From CAVTSA01 sp963790575 (GTDB lineage Bacteria; Chloroflexota; Dormibacteria; Dormibacterales; Dormibacteraceae), in contig CAWBPD010000016.1 of the NCBI GenBank assembly GCA_963790575.1, forward strand, positions 1 to 64,000: a stretch of DNA of 64,000 nt, written 5' to 3'. A program made the translations under genes and the position numbers. Of the stretch, positions 8,047-17,220 are shown piece after piece; positions within the stretch are counted from its first letter, which is position 1; every line of letters starts with the position of its first letter. The notes under the pieces are model-generated. The model was not told the DNA's origin. It did no database searches and worked only from the letters and a program-made list of their open reading frames with translations.

Positions 8047-8106
8047 TAAACCCATTTCTGCTGCCGTCGGAGAGCAACCAGGGATCGTGCAGCAGAAATG
8101 GGTTTA
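8047..8106. terminator. Perfect 18-bp inverted repeat after pckA
   Basis: TAAACCCATTTCTGCTGC (8047-8064) and its exact reverse complement (8089-8106) enclose a 24-nt loop. The right arm includes the pckA stop codon; the left arm reaches into the -10 element of moaX. Position directly after a stop favours a terminator, but there is no T tract, and overlap with the moaX promoter allows a regulatory role. Confidence 0.7.
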
Positions 8107-9672
8107 CCCGGCGTCGCCTCCCTCGTCGAACGCCTGGATGCTGTTGTCGAACATCGCTTTCAGCTTGCGAGCGCCGGCCTCATACTCCGCCGGGTCCGAC
8201 CAGGAACTCCGCGGGTCGAGCAGCCGGCCGTCGACCCCTGGCACCGACCGCGGGACCTGGAAGCCGAAGACCGGATCCGTGCTCGTCTCCACCTCCGCCA
8301 GCCGGCCCTCGACGATCGCGGAGACGATGGCCCGCGTTTCCTCGAGCCCGATCCGCTCTCCGGTGCCGTACCCGCCGCCCACCAGCCCGGTGTTGAGCAT
8401 CCACACCGTGGCCCCGTGCCGCTTCACGCGGTCGGTCAGCATCTCGGCGTACTCGCTCGGGTGCAGCACCAAGAAGGGTGCCGCGAAGCAAGTGCTGAAG
8501 GTCGGCTCCGGACCGCTCATGCCGCGCTCGGTGCCGGCCACCTTGGACGTGTACCCGGACAGGAAGAAGAAGCGGATCTGCTCCTCGGAGTCGAGACGCG
8601 CCACCGGCGGCAGCACCCCGAACAGGTCGTAGGAGAGAAAGATGACGTTGCGGGGATGAGTCCCGCGGCCCGAAGGCTCGACGCCCTCAATCGCTTCCAG
8701 CGGGTACGCCGAGCGGGTGTTCTCGGTCTTCGACTGGTCGCTGTAGTCGGGCACGCGGGTCGCCGCATCGAAGGGCACGTTCTCGAGCACGGTCGCGAAG
8801 CGGTTGGTGGCGCCCCAGATCTCGGGCTCCCCCTGAGGCGAGAGGTCGATGGTCTTGGCATAGCACCCGCCCTCGAAGTTGAAGACGCCACCGTCCGACC
8901 ACCCGTGCTCGTCGTCGCCGATCAGATGCCGTGCGGGATCCGCCGAGAGCGTTGTCTTACCCGTCCCCGAGAGGCCGAAGAAAAGGGCGGTGTCCCCATC
9001 GTCGCCCACGTTGGCCGAGCAGTGCATGGGCAGTGCCCGCCGCTCGGGCAGCAGGTAGTTCAGCGCCGTGAAGATGCTCTTTTTGATCTCACCCGCGTAC
9101 TCCGTGCCCCCGATCAGGACGATCCGGCGGCCGAGGTCGATGGCCACGAACATGTTGGTTCGCGTTCCGTCCTGGTCCGGATCGCTGTGCACGCCGGGCA
9201 GGGAGAGGACGATGAAGTCGGGCTCGAAGTCCCCCAGTTCCACTGGGGATGGATTCCGGAACAGATGGCGCACGAAGAGGTTGTGCCAGGCGTAGGCGGT
9301 CACCGCGCGTACTCGCAGGCGGTAGTCGGGGTCGGCGCAGGCCACCACGTCCTGGACGTAGACGGGGTTGCTCTCGACGTAGGCTCTCGCCTTGTCGAGC
9401 AGCCGCTCGAAGTGGTCTGGCGACAGCCGCTTGTTGTTCGGGTGCCACCAGATCCGCTCCTCGGACTCCGGACGCACCACGAAGAACTTGTCACGCGGCG
9501 AGCGCCCGGTGTACTTCCCGGTGTCGGCGGACAGTGCCCCTGTCGACATCAGGCTCGCTTCACCGTTGCGGACCGCTTCCTCGACCAGTACGGGAGCGGA
9601 CAGATTGTGGTGCACGTGCTTCGCGTCAGTGATCCCCAGCGAGCCCAACAGAGGCTTGTCTCGCAACTGCAT
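8104..9672 (-). CDS. pckA: Phosphoenolpyruvate carboxykinase (ATP)
   Basis: A 522-residue ATP-dependent PEPCK converting oxaloacetate and ATP to PEP, ADP and CO2 in gluconeogenesis. It has TGRSPRDKF, the kinase-1a loop GLSGTGKTTLS, EGGCYAKTIDLS, and WMLNTGLVGGGYGTGERI. Length is normal. TAGAAT lies nine nucleotides before the ATG. A 13-bp palindrome at 9714-9726 sits about 45 bp upstream and may be an operator. Confidence 0.97.
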   Translation of the reverse strand: MQLRDKPLLGSLGITDAKHVHHNLSAPVLVEEAVRNGEASLMSTGALSADTGKYTGRSPRDKFFVVRPESEERIWWHPNNKRLSPDHFERLLDKARAYVESNPVYVQDVVACADPDYRLRVRAVTAYAWHNLFVRHLFRNPSPVELGDFEPDFIVLSLPGVHSDPDQDGTRTNMFVAIDLGRRIVLIGGTEYAGEIKKSIFTALNYLLPERRALPMHCSANVGDDGDTALFFGLSGTGKTTLSADPARHLIGDDEHGWSDGGVFNFEGGCYAKTIDLSPQGEPEIWGATNRFATVLENVPFDAATRVPDYSDQSKTENTRSAYPLEAIEGVEPSGRGTHPRNVIFLSYDLFGVLPPVARLDSEEQIRFFFLSGYTSKVAGTERGMSGPEPTFSTCFAAPFLVLHPSEYAEMLTDRVKRHGATVWMLNTGLVGGGYGTGERIGLEETRAIVSAIVEGRLAEVETSTDPVFGFQVPRSVPGVDGRLLDPRSSWSDPAEYEAGARKLKAMFDNSIQAFDEGGDAG

Positions 9673-9713
9673 TACGTGTTGATTCTATGCCCCTTCCAAG
9701 ATCAAACCCTGAC

Positions 9714-9726
9714 TGACCGACGGTCA
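9714..9726. promoter_or_regulatory. Palindrome upstream of pckA
   Basis: TGACCG-A-CGGTCA, perfect arms with one central base, 42 bp upstream of the pckA start. A direct repeat CTGGGATAC occurs just beyond it (9731 and 9751). The 154-bp gap between pckA and the VWA gene holds nothing else recognisable. Confidence 0.3.
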
Positions 9727-9826
9727 CTCTCTGGGATACCGGGACCCCGTGCTGGGATACAGGCGTTCAACGAACGAACGAGCCGGTGCTCAGCCGGACG
9801 CGCGACGGTCGGTCTGGCGGGTGCCC

Positions 9827-11806
9827 TCAGGCGACCGGACGCCGTGCCCGCCGGCGCTGCCGGCCGGCCACGTAATCGACAAGGACGTACTCGCCCAGAC
9901 GCTCCGGCGAGACAAAAAACGCCCGCCCCCGGTTGATCCGGGTCACCTGGTTGATGAAGTCCGCGAGGTAGGCGCCGCGCTCGAGCATGAAGGTGTTGAT
10001 GACGATGCGGTCCTTGGTACACCGCTGCACCTCTTGCAGGGTCTGTTGGATGGTGCGGAACGTCGGCGGGTAGGCGAAGAAGACCTGGCCCCCCTCGAGA
10101 TGGGCGGTCGGCTCGCCGTCGGTGACCATCACGATCTGCTTGTTGCCGCGGTGCCGGCGCAGGAGCGAGCGGGCGAGCTGAAACCCGTGCTGCATGTTGG
10201 TGCCGTACACGTAGTCGTTGAGGGAGATCGACGGCAGCGACTGCGGACGCAGCTCGACCGCATGATTGGAGAACCCGACCACGTAGAGGTTGTCGCGCGG
10301 GAACTGGCTCCGGATCAGCGAATCGAGCGCGATCGCCACCTTCTTGGCGGCCAGGAAGCAGCCGCGCAGAAACATGGAACGGCTCATGTCGATCATGAGG
10401 ACGGTCGAGGCCTGGGTGGTGTGCTCGGTCTGATCGATGACGAAGTCCTGGGGTTGGATCCGCAGCGGAACCCCTGGCCCCTCGCGCAGCAGCGCCTCGA
10501 ACAGCGTGTCTTTCAGGTTGAGCAGGAACGGGTCGCCGTACTCATACGGCTTCTGCTCGTCCGACGCGTCGACGCCGAGGCCGGCCCCCGCCATGCGGTG
10601 CTGGCCGACCCGCGATTTGCGCAGCTGCTCGAAGATGTCACGCAGCGCGCCCTGGCCGATGCGCCGCAGACCGCGCGGCGTGAGCTGGAGGCGGTTGCCG
10701 CGCCGCTCCACGAAGCCGGCCTGTTCCAGCACCTGGGTCACCTGACCCAGCCGGTCCAGGTCTTGCCGCGCCTCCGGGCCCAGCGCCGTCTCCAGGAGCC
10801 CGGCGTCGACGTCGCCGAGGCGGAAGCTGCCACGCTCGAGCTGGGCTTCGAGCCGGTCCAGGTCCTGCAGGCGGTCCATCAGCCCCATCGCCTGCTGGAG
10901 GTCCAGGGGCTCGTCGCCGAAGAAGGGGTAGCGCTCGCTGAGCTCGCTCGGCGGCATCAGCTGCTGCATGTGCGCCGAGAGCTTGGCCAGCTCCATCCGC
11001 AGATCCGGGTCACCCAACAGCTGTTCCATCAGGTCGCGGAGCTCCTGGCGGGCCTGTGGGCTCAAGGAGTCGAGGAGGGACTGCATCTGAGCCATCTGGT
11101 GCTGCAGGTGCTCCAGCAGCTGGTCGAGATCGTCGATGTTGGGCGGGAAGTACTGGCCGAACCGCTCCTTGAAGGATTCGAAGTCCGGGCGTTCGCCCCG
11201 GGAGCGCTGTTCCATCATCTCGTTCAGCGCCCGCAGCATCTCCTTGGTCTCCGAGAGGTCCTGCGACGTGACCTGGCCGAGCGTCTGCTTCATGCCCTGG
11301 AACATCTGCTGCGTGATCTGCTGCCGGAGCTGCTGCAGAAGCTCCTCGAACTTCTCCCGCGCACCCTCGTCCATGAAGTCGTAGTCGCGAAGGGCCTGCA
11401 TCCGGCCGCCCAGATCGTCTGGCATGCGGTCCAGCTCGTCCTGCCGCTGCCGTGCCATCCGCTCCAGGAGCCGCTTGGAGTCGAGAGGGGCGTTCTCCAC
11501 CTTGCGGTCGATCCCGGACCGCTCCTGGTCGACGATGTCCTGCAGCTTGCGGCGGAGGTCGTCGACGGTGGTGTCGAGGTTGTAGCGGCCGAGTTCCCGC
11601 TCCCGACGGTCGCGCAGGCGCTGCATCAGGTCCTCGAGTCCCGGCATCTGGTCGTTGCCCCAGCGGAGCAGGCGCTGGAGAGCGGCACGCAGGTCGCCGT
11701 AGCTCATGAAGTCGTCCGAGAGCGCGTCGAGGACCTCACCGGGGTCGAGGTCGTCGAGACGCTGGGTGCCGTCCCAGCGGGAGTAGCGGAACTCGGCTGC
11801 GGCCAT
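9827..11806 (-). CDS. VWA-domain protein with long helical N-terminal region
   Basis: A 659-residue protein. Residues about 1-440 are charged and Gln/Leu/Met-rich, predicted largely helical or coiled coil (LLQQLRQQITQQMFQGMK and similar). The C-terminal von Willebrand A domain (about 465-640) has an intact metal-ion-dependent adhesion site, DMSRS, with TDGEPT as a later site. Actinobacterial homologues are usually called VWA or CoxE-like proteins and often pair with a MoxR/ChlI AAA+ ATPase; no such partner is here. No signal peptide, so it is cytoplasmic. TAGCAT lies six nucleotides before the ATG. Function unknown. Confidence 0.88.
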   Translation of the reverse strand: MAAAEFRYSRWDGTQRLDDLDPGEVLDALSDDFMSYGDLRAALQRLLRWGNDQMPGLEDLMQRLRDRRERELGRYNLDTTVDDLRRKLQDIVDQERSGIDRKVENAPLDSKRLLERMARQRQDELDRMPDDLGGRMQALRDYDFMDEGAREKFEELLQQLRQQITQQMFQGMKQTLGQVTSQDLSETKEMLRALNEMMEQRSRGERPDFESFKERFGQYFPPNIDDLDQLLEHLQHQMAQMQSLLDSLSPQARQELRDLMEQLLGDPDLRMELAKLSAHMQQLMPPSELSERYPFFGDEPLDLQQAMGLMDRLQDLDRLEAQLERGSFRLGDVDAGLLETALGPEARQDLDRLGQVTQVLEQAGFVERRGNRLQLTPRGLRRIGQGALRDIFEQLRKSRVGQHRMAGAGLGVDASDEQKPYEYGDPFLLNLKDTLFEALLREGPGVPLRIQPQDFVIDQTEHTTQASTVLMIDMSRSMFLRGCFLAAKKVAIALDSLIRSQFPRDNLYVVGFSNHAVELRPQSLPSISLNDYVYGTNMQHGFQLARSLLRRHRGNKQIVMVTDGEPTAHLEGGQVFFAYPPTFRTIQQTLQEVQRCTKDRIVINTFMLERGAYLADFINQVTRINRGRAFFVSPERLGEYVLVDYVAGRQRRRARRPVA

Positions 11807-11870
11807 GTCGTGATGCTACGAGCGCGTGGCGAAGGTGCCCTACCCTCTTCATATGGGTGGCGGGCGTAAG

Positions 11871-11934
11871 ACCCGCTGGTGCACCAACGGGGGTCAAAAG
11901 CGCGGAATAGGGCCCGCTGGTGCACCATCGGGTG
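11871..11934. repeat. Palindrome family 3, paired copies
   Basis: Copies at 11871-11894 and 11912-11934, each with CGCTGGTGCACCA; the core TGGTGCACCA is palindromic. The pair lies between recQ stop and the VWA start, i.e. beyond the 3' end of recQ on the minus strand. Three related copies lie at 15107-15208. Confidence 0.65.
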
Positions 11935-11948
11935 GTACCGGGCGCGCG

Positions 11949-14135
11949 TCAGGCCTGCAGCGCGAGGGCCAGGGGCAGCACGGCGGGAGCCCCGGCGAGG
12001 CGCAGCAGGCGAGCGCAGATGGTCATCGTCCAACCGGTGTCGATCAGGTCGTCGACCAGCAGGATCGGTCCCGCCGCGGCCGGGACCGCAGCCTCCAGCT
12101 CCGGCCCGAGCGCGAAGGCGCGGTAGGTCTGGCGTACGCGCTGCGCCGAGTTGACCGCGCGCGGCGCGTGGGATCCGGCGTCGGTGCGCTCGATGCGGCC
12201 GAGTAGCGGGAGCCGGCCGGCACGGGCGATGCCCTCACCCAACGACCCCACCAGCAGCGGCCGGCCCTGTGACGCGATGGTAACCACCGCCACCGGCCTC
12301 GTCACCTCGCCCGGCCCGGCCGACCAGGGCTCAGACGAGCGTGCCCAATCGCCGAGGACCGCGACCACCGCCTGGAGCACCCCCTCGGGGACGGGCGCGT
12401 CGGCGTCGCCCACGGCGAGCAGCTCGCGCAGTCGCAGACCCCAGCCGATGTCGGTCAGCCGGCCCAGAGCCCGTCCCACCCGGGCCGACTCGCCTTCCGG
12501 TATCCGGCCCTTGAGGGAAATGCCGACCGCCTCCAGTCCGCTCGGCCACAGCTTGCGCGGCTCGACCTCGACCCCCACGCGTCCAACCGCCGTCTCCGCG
12601 GCCCGGAGCGAGGCTTCCGTGACCTCGATGCTGCGGTGCTCTCCGGTGCAGTTGTCGCAGCGTCCGCAAGGCGCGGCCTCAGGATCGTCGAGCTGGCGGC
12701 GCAGGAACTCCATCCGGCAGCCGGCGGTGGCGGCGTACTCGCGCATCGCCTGCTGCTCCGCCCGCCGGGCCTCGGCCACGCGCCGGTAGCGCTCGGTGTC
12801 GTATCTCCACGGCTCTCCCGTGGCCAGCCAGCCTCCGCGCTCACGCCGCACCGCACCGTCGACGTCGAGCACCTTGAGCATGGTCTCCAACCGGGTCCGT
12901 CGAACGTCGACCCGGGCCTCGAGAGCGGCCGTCGAGAGCGGGCGGCCGGAGCCCGCCAGCACCTCCAGGGTCTGCCGCACCCGCGCTTCCTCGGGAAAGG
13001 CGACGCTCTGGAAGTAGCGCCAGATCGCCTCGTCCTCGCGCCCCGGCAGGAGCAAGACTTCGGCCCGGTCGACGGCGCGGCCGGCCCGCCCGACCTGTTG
13101 GTAGTAGGCGATCGGACTCTGCGGCGACCCAAGATGGACGACGAAGCCGAGATCCCGCTTGTCGAAGCCCATCCCGAGCGCTGAGGTGGCGACCAGAGCC
13201 TTGACCCGGTTCGCGAGCAGGTCCGCCTCCGCCTGGCGCCGCTCCTGGTCCTCGGTGCGCCCCGAGTAGGCGGCGACCCGATGGCCACGCCCGCGCAGGA
13301 AGGCGGCGACCTCCTCGGTGGCGGCCACCGTAAGGGTGTAGATGATTCCGGACCCCGGCAGCTCGTCCAGGTGGTCGGCCAGCCAGGCCAGGCGCCGTGC
13401 CGAATCGCCAAGCTCGAGCACCCCGAGGCGCAGGCTCTCGCGGTCCAGCGGGCCGCGCAGCACCAGCGGTTTCCGCCCCGTACCGGCGGACCCGGCGGCG
13501 GGGCCGGTCCCCAACTCCTCGGCGACATCGGCGGCCACCCTGGCGTTCGCGGTCGCGGTGGTGCCGAGCACCGGCGTCCCCGGGGGAAGGTCCCGCAGCA
13601 GGGTCCGGATACGCCGGTAGTCGGGGCGGAAGTCGTGGCCCCAGTCAGAAATGCAGTGGGCTTCGTCGACGACCAGCAGACCGGTCCGGGCCGCTAGCTC
13701 GGGGAGGATGCGGTCGCGGAAGTCCGGGTTGTTGAGGCGCTCGGGGCTGACCAGCAGCACGTCGACGCGTCCGGCCAGCACGTCCTGCTCGACGTCGTGC
13801 CACTCTTCCACGTTGGACGAGTTGACGGTCCGGGCGATGATGCCCGCGCGTTCGGCGGCCTCGATCTGGTTCCGCATCAGCGCCAGCAGCGGCGAGACCA
13901 GCACGGTGGCGCCCGCGCCGCGACGTCGCAGCAGCCCGGTGGCGACGAAGTAGACCGCGGACTTGCCCCATCCGGTGCGCTCGACCACCAGCGTGCGGCG
14001 CCGCTCCAGCACCAGCGCCGCGATCGCCCGCCACTGGTCGTCGCGGAGGCGGGCGGAGTCCCCGGCGAGCCGGCGCAGGATCTCCTCTGCCTCCGCCCGC
14101 ACGCCGGGGGTGCCGGTCAGCTCGGCTTCAGCCAT
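11949..14135 (-). CDS. recQ: RecQ-type helicase fused to phosphoribosyltransferase domain
   Basis: A 728-residue DNA helicase. Walker A ERTGWGKSAVYF, DEAHCISDWGHDFRPDY (motif II and aromatic-rich loop), SALGMGFDKRDL and QQVGRAGRAVDR (motif VI) define the RecQ core to about residue 390; a zinc site CGRCDNC follows near 485. The C-terminal 130 residues end in GPILLVDDLIDTGWTMT, a PRPP-binding loop of type I phosphoribosyltransferases. This fusion is known in actinobacteria; the role of the second domain is unclear. The ATG at 14135 lies inside the LysR 3' end (19-bp overlap), suggesting coupling. Confidence 0.92.
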   Translation of the reverse strand: MAEAELTGTPGVRAEAEEILRRLAGDSARLRDDQWRAIAALVLERRRTLVVERTGWGKSAVYFVATGLLRRRGAGATVLVSPLLALMRNQIEAAERAGIIARTVNSSNVEEWHDVEQDVLAGRVDVLLVSPERLNNPDFRDRILPELAARTGLLVVDEAHCISDWGHDFRPDYRRIRTLLRDLPPGTPVLGTTATANARVAADVAEELGTGPAAGSAGTGRKPLVLRGPLDRESLRLGVLELGDSARRLAWLADHLDELPGSGIIYTLTVAATEEVAAFLRGRGHRVAAYSGRTEDQERRQAEADLLANRVKALVATSALGMGFDKRDLGFVVHLGSPQSPIAYYQQVGRAGRAVDRAEVLLLPGREDEAIWRYFQSVAFPEEARVRQTLEVLAGSGRPLSTAALEARVDVRRTRLETMLKVLDVDGAVRRERGGWLATGEPWRYDTERYRRVAEARRAEQQAMREYAATAGCRMEFLRRQLDDPEAAPCGRCDNCTGEHRSIEVTEASLRAAETAVGRVGVEVEPRKLWPSGLEAVGISLKGRIPEGESARVGRALGRLTDIGWGLRLRELLAVGDADAPVPEGVLQAVVAVLGDWARSSEPWSAGPGEVTRPVAVVTIASQGRPLLVGSLGEGIARAGRLPLLGRIERTDAGSHAPRAVNSAQRVRQTYRAFALGPELEAAVPAAAGPILLVDDLIDTGWTMTICARLLRLAGAPAVLPLALALQA

Positions 14136-15040
14136 GTCAGTGCCGGCAGGAACCTGAGGAACTCCTGGAGCGCACTGGGTATGTGCCGGCGGCGCAGGAG
14201 CACGTACCCCCACTCGCGACGGATCGGGAAACCCTCCACGTCGACCACCACGAGGCTATGTGCGGAGCGCTCCAGCGTGACCGCATGGCGGGAGAGGACC
14301 GCCACCCCGAGTCCGCCCTCGACCGCGTGCTTGATGGCGCCGTTGCTGCCCAGCTCCATCCCCACCTGGAGCTCGACGCCCTCGCGCCGCGCCAGCTCCT
14401 CGACACACTGACGCGTCCCCGAGGCAGGCTCCCGCATCAGGAACGACTCCCCGGCGAAGTCCGGCAGGCGCAGGCCCCGGCGGCATGAGAGGGGGTGGCC
14501 GGCCGGGACCACCAGGACCAGCTCGTCGTCCATCAGGGGCTGGAACTCGAGCTCCGGATCGAGCACCGGGGGCGCCATCACGGCAACGTCCAGGTCGTCC
14601 CCCAACAGCTTCGCCTGCAGCGCCTCACGGCTGCCGATCTCGAGTGCGATGGCGACGCCGGGGTACTGCTTCTTGAACGCTCCCAGCGCCATCGGCAGGA
14701 CGTCGATGCCGACGGTCGTGGAGCCGCCCACGCGCAGGGTGCCTCGCTCCAGGCCGTGCAGCTGATCGATGGCGAGCGCCGCCTCGTCGAGGAGGTTCAG
14801 CATCTGCCGCGCGTAGTCGTAGACCACTCGCCCCGCCTCGGTCACCACCACGCGCTTGCCGAGGCGGTCGAGCAGGACCACGTCGAGCGCCTCCTCGAGC
14901 TCCTTCACCTGGTACGACACCGACGACTGCCGGAGATGCAGCTCGACCGCGGCGGCGGAAAACGAGAGGCGGTCGACCACGGCGCGGAACGTGCGCAGTT
15001 GGTGCAACGTGACGGCGCGGTCGAGATCGGGGCGAGGCAT
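14117..15040 (-). CDS. LysR-family transcriptional regulator
   Basis: A 307-residue LysR regulator: winged HTH (about 12-70, LRTFRAVVDRLSFSAAAVEL then QSSVSYQVKELE) and a periplasmic-binding-like effector domain. It resembles the CysB/CbbR type. LysR proteins usually regulate a divergent gene; here the divergent neighbour is the zincin at 15273, with three palindromes in the 232-bp gap. TAAGGT lies 11 nt before the ATG. It overlaps recQ by 19 bp at its 3' end. Confidence 0.9.
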   Translation of the reverse strand: MPRPDLDRAVTLHQLRTFRAVVDRLSFSAAAVELHLRQSSVSYQVKELEEALDVVLLDRLGKRVVVTEAGRVVYDYARQMLNLLDEAALAIDQLHGLERGTLRVGGSTTVGIDVLPMALGAFKKQYPGVAIALEIGSREALQAKLLGDDLDVAVMAPPVLDPELEFQPLMDDELVLVVPAGHPLSCRRGLRLPDFAGESFLMREPASGTRQCVEELARREGVELQVGMELGSNGAIKHAVEGGLGVAVLSRHAVTLERSAHSLVVVDVEGFPIRREWGYVLLRRRHIPSALQEFLRFLPALTWLKPS

Positions 15041-15106
15041 CGGCGACAGTCACCTTATCGGACCTCACGAGGCTCGGGGACACGGGGTGTTAAGCCATCC
15101 CGACCG

Positions 15107-15208
15107 GCCGTTGGTGGACCAGTGCCCAGTCTGCGCCCTCAGAGTGGGCCGTTGGTGCACCAACGGGTGTCTCTGCGCGCTCGGAATGGGCGGTTGGTGC
15201 ACCAACGC
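15107..15208. repeat. Palindrome family 3, three copies in a divergent promoter region
   Basis: Copies near 15107-15124 (degenerate, GGTGGACC centre), 15149-15166 (CCGTTGGTGCACCAACGG, a perfect 18-bp palindrome) and 15193-15206 (GTTGGTGCACCAAC). They fill the gap between LysR and the zincin gene, where they could serve as LysR or other operators. The left breakpoint of the tandem duplication (15196) lies within the third copy. Confidence 0.7.
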
Positions 15209-15272
15209 GCGTCCGAGGGGGCGGCGTGTTAAGGATCCTGCGCGAGCCGGAGGCGGTTGGGATGATGACCCC

Positions 15273-15872
15273 ATGGCTTCCCCCACCCCCGCCGGCGCAC
15301 CCCGGCCCGACCTGCGCATCATCCCCTCGCCCCGGCGGCGGCGCTCCTCCTCCGCCCGTCTGATCGGCAACGTGGTCGAGGTGCGGGTGCCCGCGCTGAT
15401 GCCGGCCGCCGAGCAGCGGCGGGTGGCGGAGCAGCTGCGCGAGCGCATCCTCCGCTCCATCCAGCGTGTCCGCCGCGCGCCCGATCTGGAACGCCGCGCG
15501 CAGGAGCTGAACCGGCTGCTGTTCGGCGGGAGGCTGCGCTGGCAGGCGATCGGCTTCGCCGAGCAGGAGTCTCGCTGGGGATCGTGCACACCCGGCTCGG
15601 GCACGATCCGGATCGCTCGGCGCGCCGCCGGCCTGCCGCCCTGGGTGCTCGACTATCTCCTGGTGCACGAGCTGGCCCACCTGGTAGAGGCCAACCATGG
15701 TCCCCGGTTCTGGGCGCTGGTCGAGCGCTATCCGCTCACCGAACGTGCGCGCGGGTACCTGATGGCGGTCGACCACGGGGCCGGCATCCAGCGCGACGCC
15801 GGTGATGACCTCGGCGAGGCCCCCGGTGACGGGGAACAAGACGACGACCGTGCGATCGCGGCCCGGGGCTGA
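15273..15872 (+). CDS. YgjP-like zinc metallopeptidase (copy 1)
   Basis: A 199-residue DUF45/YgjP-like protein with a zincin motif VHELAHL and a downstream H in NHGPRFW, plus the typical SRWGSC sequence before it. It is related to WLM/SprT-like and M48-type metallopeptidases; the cellular role is not known. Near-identical to the copy at 18653 (one synonymous change seen at the RV codon near residue 66). The basic, proline-rich N terminus is probably disordered. Confidence 0.88.
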   Translation: MASPTPAGAPRPDLRIIPSPRRRRSSSARLIGNVVEVRVPALMPAAEQRRVAEQLRERILRSIQRVRRAPDLERRAQELNRLLFGGRLRWQAIGFAEQESRWGSCTPGSGTIRIARRAAGLPPWVLDYLLVHELAHLVEANHGPRFWALVERYPLTERARGYLMAVDHGAGIQRDAGDDLGEAPGDGEQDDDRAIAARG

Positions 15873-15881
15873 GCAGGACGC

Positions 15882-16244
15882 TCAGCGTCCGCTGCCAAGG
15901 CGGGCCGCGAGCCGTTTGGGGGCGGTCAGGCAGTAGGACCCATCGATCAGGTCGCGGACCTCGTCCCAGTCGGTGCCGGCGCCGAGCCGCAGTCCCACCC
16001 AACCCTTGGGGCCGAAGTAGGGTGGGACGAAGAAGCGCTCCGGGTCACTCTCACAGAAGACGTCACGCATCCCCACCGGCACCTTGACGATGATCGACCC
16101 GTGGTCGGGCGGCGCGACCGCGAACACTCGCTCCCGGACCCGGTAGGTGACCTGACCCCAGGTCTCGCGCTCGCCCGTCTCCGGGAGCCTCAGGGCGAGG
16201 TCCCGCACCCGGCGCTCCTCCGAGCTGTCCACGTGCTGGGTCAC
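15882..16244 (-). CDS. MmcQ/YjbR-family protein (copy 1)
   Basis: A 120-residue MmcQ/YjbR protein with a CyaY-like DNA-binding-like fold (RLPETGERETWG, FVPPYFGPKGWVGLRL, LIDGSYCLTAPKR). Start GTG at 16244 overlaps the HAD stop (GTGA), so the long upstream frame was rejected. Copy 2 has Glu instead of Asp in the LI(D/E)GSYC segment. Function of the family is unclear. Confidence 0.85.
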   Translation of the reverse strand: MTQHVDSSEERRVRDLALRLPETGERETWGQVTYRVRERVFAVAPPDHGSIIVKVPVGMRDVFCESDPERFFVPPYFGPKGWVGLRLGAGTDWDEVRDLIDGSYCLTAPKRLAARLGSGR

Positions 16245-16951
16245 CGCGGCGCCGCCGTCGCGAAGGCCGCCATGGACGGGAACGTCCACCCCGGTTCCAC
16301 GGCTTCCGGAGGCGGCGGCGTGGCGCCCCAACCCGGCTTCTGGTACCGCCGGTCGATCCAGACCGTGGGCAGCCCCGCGCGCTGAGCGGGGAGGTGATCG
16401 TGGAACAGGCTCTGGGCCACGTGCAGCAGCCGGTCGGGGGGGATTCCGAGCCGCTCCCGTGCCGCGTGGAGGGCCTCGAAGTTGCGCTCCGAAGGCTTGT
16501 AGGCTCCAGCGTCCTCGGCCGTCACCACCGCCGCGAACTCGACCCCGAGCCGTCGCGCGCTGCCGGCGAACGAGGCGCGGTCGACGTTGGAGAGGATCAG
16601 CAGCCGGTACCTCCCGCTCAGCTCGCGGAGGGCGTCACGCGAGTCCGGAAAGGCCGGCCAGTCGGGGACCGAGCGGCCGAGTCGCGCGGCGTCTTCGTCG
16701 GTCACCTCGGCGCCCAGCTCCCGCCCCATCCCTCGCATGCTGCGAGCCAGGATCTCGGGGTACGGGACCTCCGGATGCTCCAGCTCCTCCCGGGCCTCGT
16801 GGACGGAATACGCGACCAGCAAGCCGTCGGGGTCGAGGTGCAGCCCGCGCAGCCGTGCCCATGGTCGCAGCTCGGCCAGGATGCCGGCCTCCCAATCGAT
16901 CAGCGTGCCGTAGCAGTCGAAGCTGAGCGCGGTGAAGTCCTGCAGGTCCAT
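16241..16951 (-). CDS. HAD-superfamily hydrolase, type II dehalogenase-like (copy 1)
   Basis: A 236-residue HAD hydrolase. Motif I SFDCYGTLIDW (nucleophile Asp), motif II LILSNVD, motif III Lys in AYKPS, and a late acidic pair replaced by LFHDHLPAQ. The pattern fits (S)-2-haloacid dehalogenase-like or phosphatase members. Start at 16951 is supported by TACGGT eight nucleotides upstream. Copy 2 differs at Tyr/His (RR-Y/H-QKPG), Ala/Asp (SF-A/D-GSARR) and Pro/Leu near the end. Confidence 0.88.
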   Translation of the reverse strand: MDLQDFTALSFDCYGTLIDWEAGILAELRPWARLRGLHLDPDGLLVAYSVHEAREELEHPEVPYPEILARSMRGMGRELGAEVTDEDAARLGRSVPDWPAFPDSRDALRELSGRYRLLILSNVDRASFAGSARRLGVEFAAVVTAEDAGAYKPSERNFEALHAARERLGIPPDRLLHVAQSLFHDHLPAQRAGLPTVWIDRRYQKPGWGATPPPPEAVEPGWTFPSMAAFATAAPR

Positions 16952-17220
16952 CAGGGAGAACCGTAACGCCACATCAGTTGCCGGGTCAGGAGGGACGCTC
17001 GCCGGTGAGTTGCAGGAGCCGGCCCCAGGCGGATGAGCGCGCCGAGACCGATTCGTTCGCCACCGGTATCAACTTCGGGCCCAGGTAGGGCGTGGTTCTG
17101 CCGGCACCACGCTGCCCCCGGATCAACGTCAAGCGGGCGTGCGGGCGGTGCAATGCCCTCCCGGTAGCGCGGTCATGGCAAGGGGATAACGCGCACGCGG
17201 CCCTACTTAGACTGAGCCGC

